DNA of 23,864 nt from Propionibacteriaceae bacterium. GTDB taxonomy: Bacteria; Actinomycetota; Actinomycetes; Propionibacteriales; Propionibacteriaceae. The notes beneath the pieces were generated by a model. That model did no database searches, had not been told where the DNA came from, and worked only from the letters and a program-made list of their open reading frames with translations. The DNA lies in the NCBI GenBank assembly GCA_905372155.1, contig CAJPNZ010000043.1, forward strand, positions 1-23,864, read 5' to 3'. Below are positions 22,699 through 23,864 of this stretch, one piece after another (positions within the stretch are counted from its first letter, which is position 1; the number at the start of each line of letters is the position of its first letter). The translations under genes were made by a program, and so were the position numbers.

Positions 22699-23864
22699 AT
22701 GCCGCCGCGCAGACCTGCACCGAACCTTCCCGGATTCACCCTGGTCGAATGGCTGGGTGGCGGCGGTTTCGCCGACGTGTTCCGCTACCACGACCACAGT
22801 CTCGACCGCGAGGTGGCGATCAAGGTCCTCCACCGCGGCGGCACCGACAAGGCGCGGCAGGCGTTCCGCAACGAGGCCAGCCTGATGGCCAGGCTCAGCA
22901 GTCACCCCAACATCGTCAGCGTCTTCCAGGTGGGCGTCGCCGACGACGGCCGCCCCTTCCTGGTGATGGAGATGTGCGCACCCCAGCACCTGGGTGACGC
23001 GATCGGCCGCAGGCCCTACGGCCCCGCGAAGGCGATGGAACTGGGAATCCAGATCGCAGGTGCGGTCGAAACCGCCCATCGACTGGGGGTCCTCCACCGC
23101 GACATCAAACCCTCCAACATCATGTTCACGGCCTTCGCCAGGCCCGCGCTGACAGACTTCGGGATCTCGGTCTCCCTGGGCGGGGACACCTCGATGCAGA
23201 TGGCGATGAGCCACCTGTGGGCCTCACCGGAGCAGTTCGGGAGCTCCCCGGGAAGGGTGGGACCATGGAGCGACGTCTATTCCCTGGCCGCGACGGTCTG
23301 GGCCCTGCTGATCGGCCACAGCCCCATGTTCATCCCCGGCGACTCGAACGACCGGCTGAGTCTGGAGGCGCGGATCAGGACCATGCCGACGCCCCGGACG
23401 ATGCGCGCGGACGTTCCCGAGGAACTGGAACGGGTCCTCGCGGTGGGAATGGCCAAGGACCCGCGCGAGCGCTTCCAGAGCGCCATCGAGTTCGCACGGG
23501 CGCTGCAGAGCATCCAGGGCCTGATCAACCAGCCCGTCACCTCCATCGACGTGTTCACCGAACCCGGGCAGGTCCTGGACGACGAGAGCGAGCTGCTCGA
23601 CGAGGGCACCCGCATCTCGGGATTCCAGCTGATCGACCCCGACCGGCCGGACTCGACCAGCCACGCCACCGGCCCCACGTCCGGTACGACGGCACCGGAT
23701 CAGTCGGGTTTCTCCACCGGGGGACACGGTGCGTACACCGTTCCGGGGCCCGTGCTGCAGCACGGCCGTGGCGTCGCCGCCCCGGGACTGAGGGATTTCA
23801 CCTTCACCGGTGGGCAACCGGTCCCCGAGCCGCAGGAGATCGTCGAGGTCCCAGGAACCCCGCC
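22699..23864 (+). CDS. Ser/Thr protein kinase (PknB-like), 3' end outside the window
   Basis: At least 388 residues from ATG 22699, one base after the FHA stop; the gene is cut by the window edge. The kinase domain (about 11-275) has Gly-loop GGGGFADV (20-27), VAIK (Lys42), Glu59, catalytic loop HRDIKPSN (133-140, Asp135) and TDFG (Asp153). The activation-segment end is WASPEQF in place of the usual APE, after SHL where many Hanks kinases have GTP. All catalytic residues are present, so it should be active. After the kinase domain comes an acidic, then Ser/Thr/Gly/Pro-rich stretch with no membrane helix yet. It probably phosphorylates the FHA protein, MoxR/DUF58 partners or the cytosolic tail of the transglutaminase-like protein, opposed by the PP2C enzyme. 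Confidence 0.93.
   Translation, partial: MPPRRPAPNLPGFTLVEWLGGGGFADVFRYHDHSLDREVAIKVLHRGGTDKARQAFRNEASLMARLSSHPNIVSVFQVGVADDGRPFLVMEMCAPQHLGDAIGRRPYGPAKAMELGIQIAGAVETAHRLGVLHRDIKPSNIMFTAFARPALTDFGISVSLGGDTSMQMAMSHLWASPEQFGSSPGRVGPWSDVYSLAATVWALLIGHSPMFIPGDSNDRLSLEARIRTMPTPRTMRADVPEELERVLAVGMAKDPRERFQSAIEFARALQSIQGLINQPVTSIDVFTEPGQVLDDESELLDEGTRISGFQLIDPDRPDSTSHATGPTSGTTAPDQSGFSTGGHGAYTVPGPVLQHGRGVAAPGLRDFTFTGGQPVPEPQEIVEVPGTP

Noticed and set aside
1..23864. CRISPR array, tRNA/rRNA, IS element or prophage integrase
   Set aside because: No spaced short repeats, no recognisable RNA-gene sequence, and no transposase or integrase motifs were found on either strand.

Overview
This is high-GC (mostly 65-70%) actinobacterial chromosomal DNA. 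The gene families present (PadR-controlled ABC exporter, group III-type phosphofructokinase, and an Ig-like/Fn3 - MoxR - DUF58 - TgpA-like - PP2C - FHA - Ser/Thr kinase row) suggest an actinomycete, perhaps Propionibacteriaceae. The family-level placement is inference. No rRNA, tRNA, CRISPR array or insertion sequence was seen.

Left part (1-3600). A glyceraldehyde-3-phosphate reductase-like aldo/keto reductase lies downstream of a two-gene ABC exporter (ATPase and permease, overlapping 11 bp), all on the minus strand. A PadR regulator is transcribed divergently. A 14-bp-armed inverted repeat between PadR and the ATPase looks like its operator. A perfect 10-bp hairpin separates the permease from the reductase.

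Middle part (3171-6750). An OPT-family oligopeptide transporter gene is bracketed by two direct copies of about 416 bp. The left copy is the 3' two-thirds of padR. The right copy is the same segment without the start and most of the winged helix. OPT and the next gene, a lower-GC orphan that may be an Imm52-like immunity protein, both end exactly at the outer edge of a padR copy. This looks like a recombination-built accessory block.

6800-10130. A large unrecognised coiled-coil/two-TM protein (plus) converges with and overlaps a flavodoxin-like gene (minus), which is divergent from a phosphofructokinase with an unusual active site.

10220-23864. A tightly packed plus-strand operon: a 2000-residue secreted or membrane-anchored protein with a propeller-like N-terminus, about ten Ig-like repeats and about five Fn3 repeats; a MoxR AAA+ ATPase; a DUF58 membrane protein; a TgpA-like multi-pass protein whose transglutaminase Cys and Asp are replaced; a PP2C phosphatase; a zinc-ribbon/FHA protein; and a Ser/Thr kinase that runs off the window. 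Most junctions overlap by 4-11 bp or are separated by 1-19 bp. The likely logic is a giant envelope protein, a MoxR/DUF58/pseudo-transglutaminase module that folds, assembles or checks it, and a kinase/phosphatase/FHA trio that switches the module by threonine phosphorylation. This is the best candidate in the window for an under-described system.
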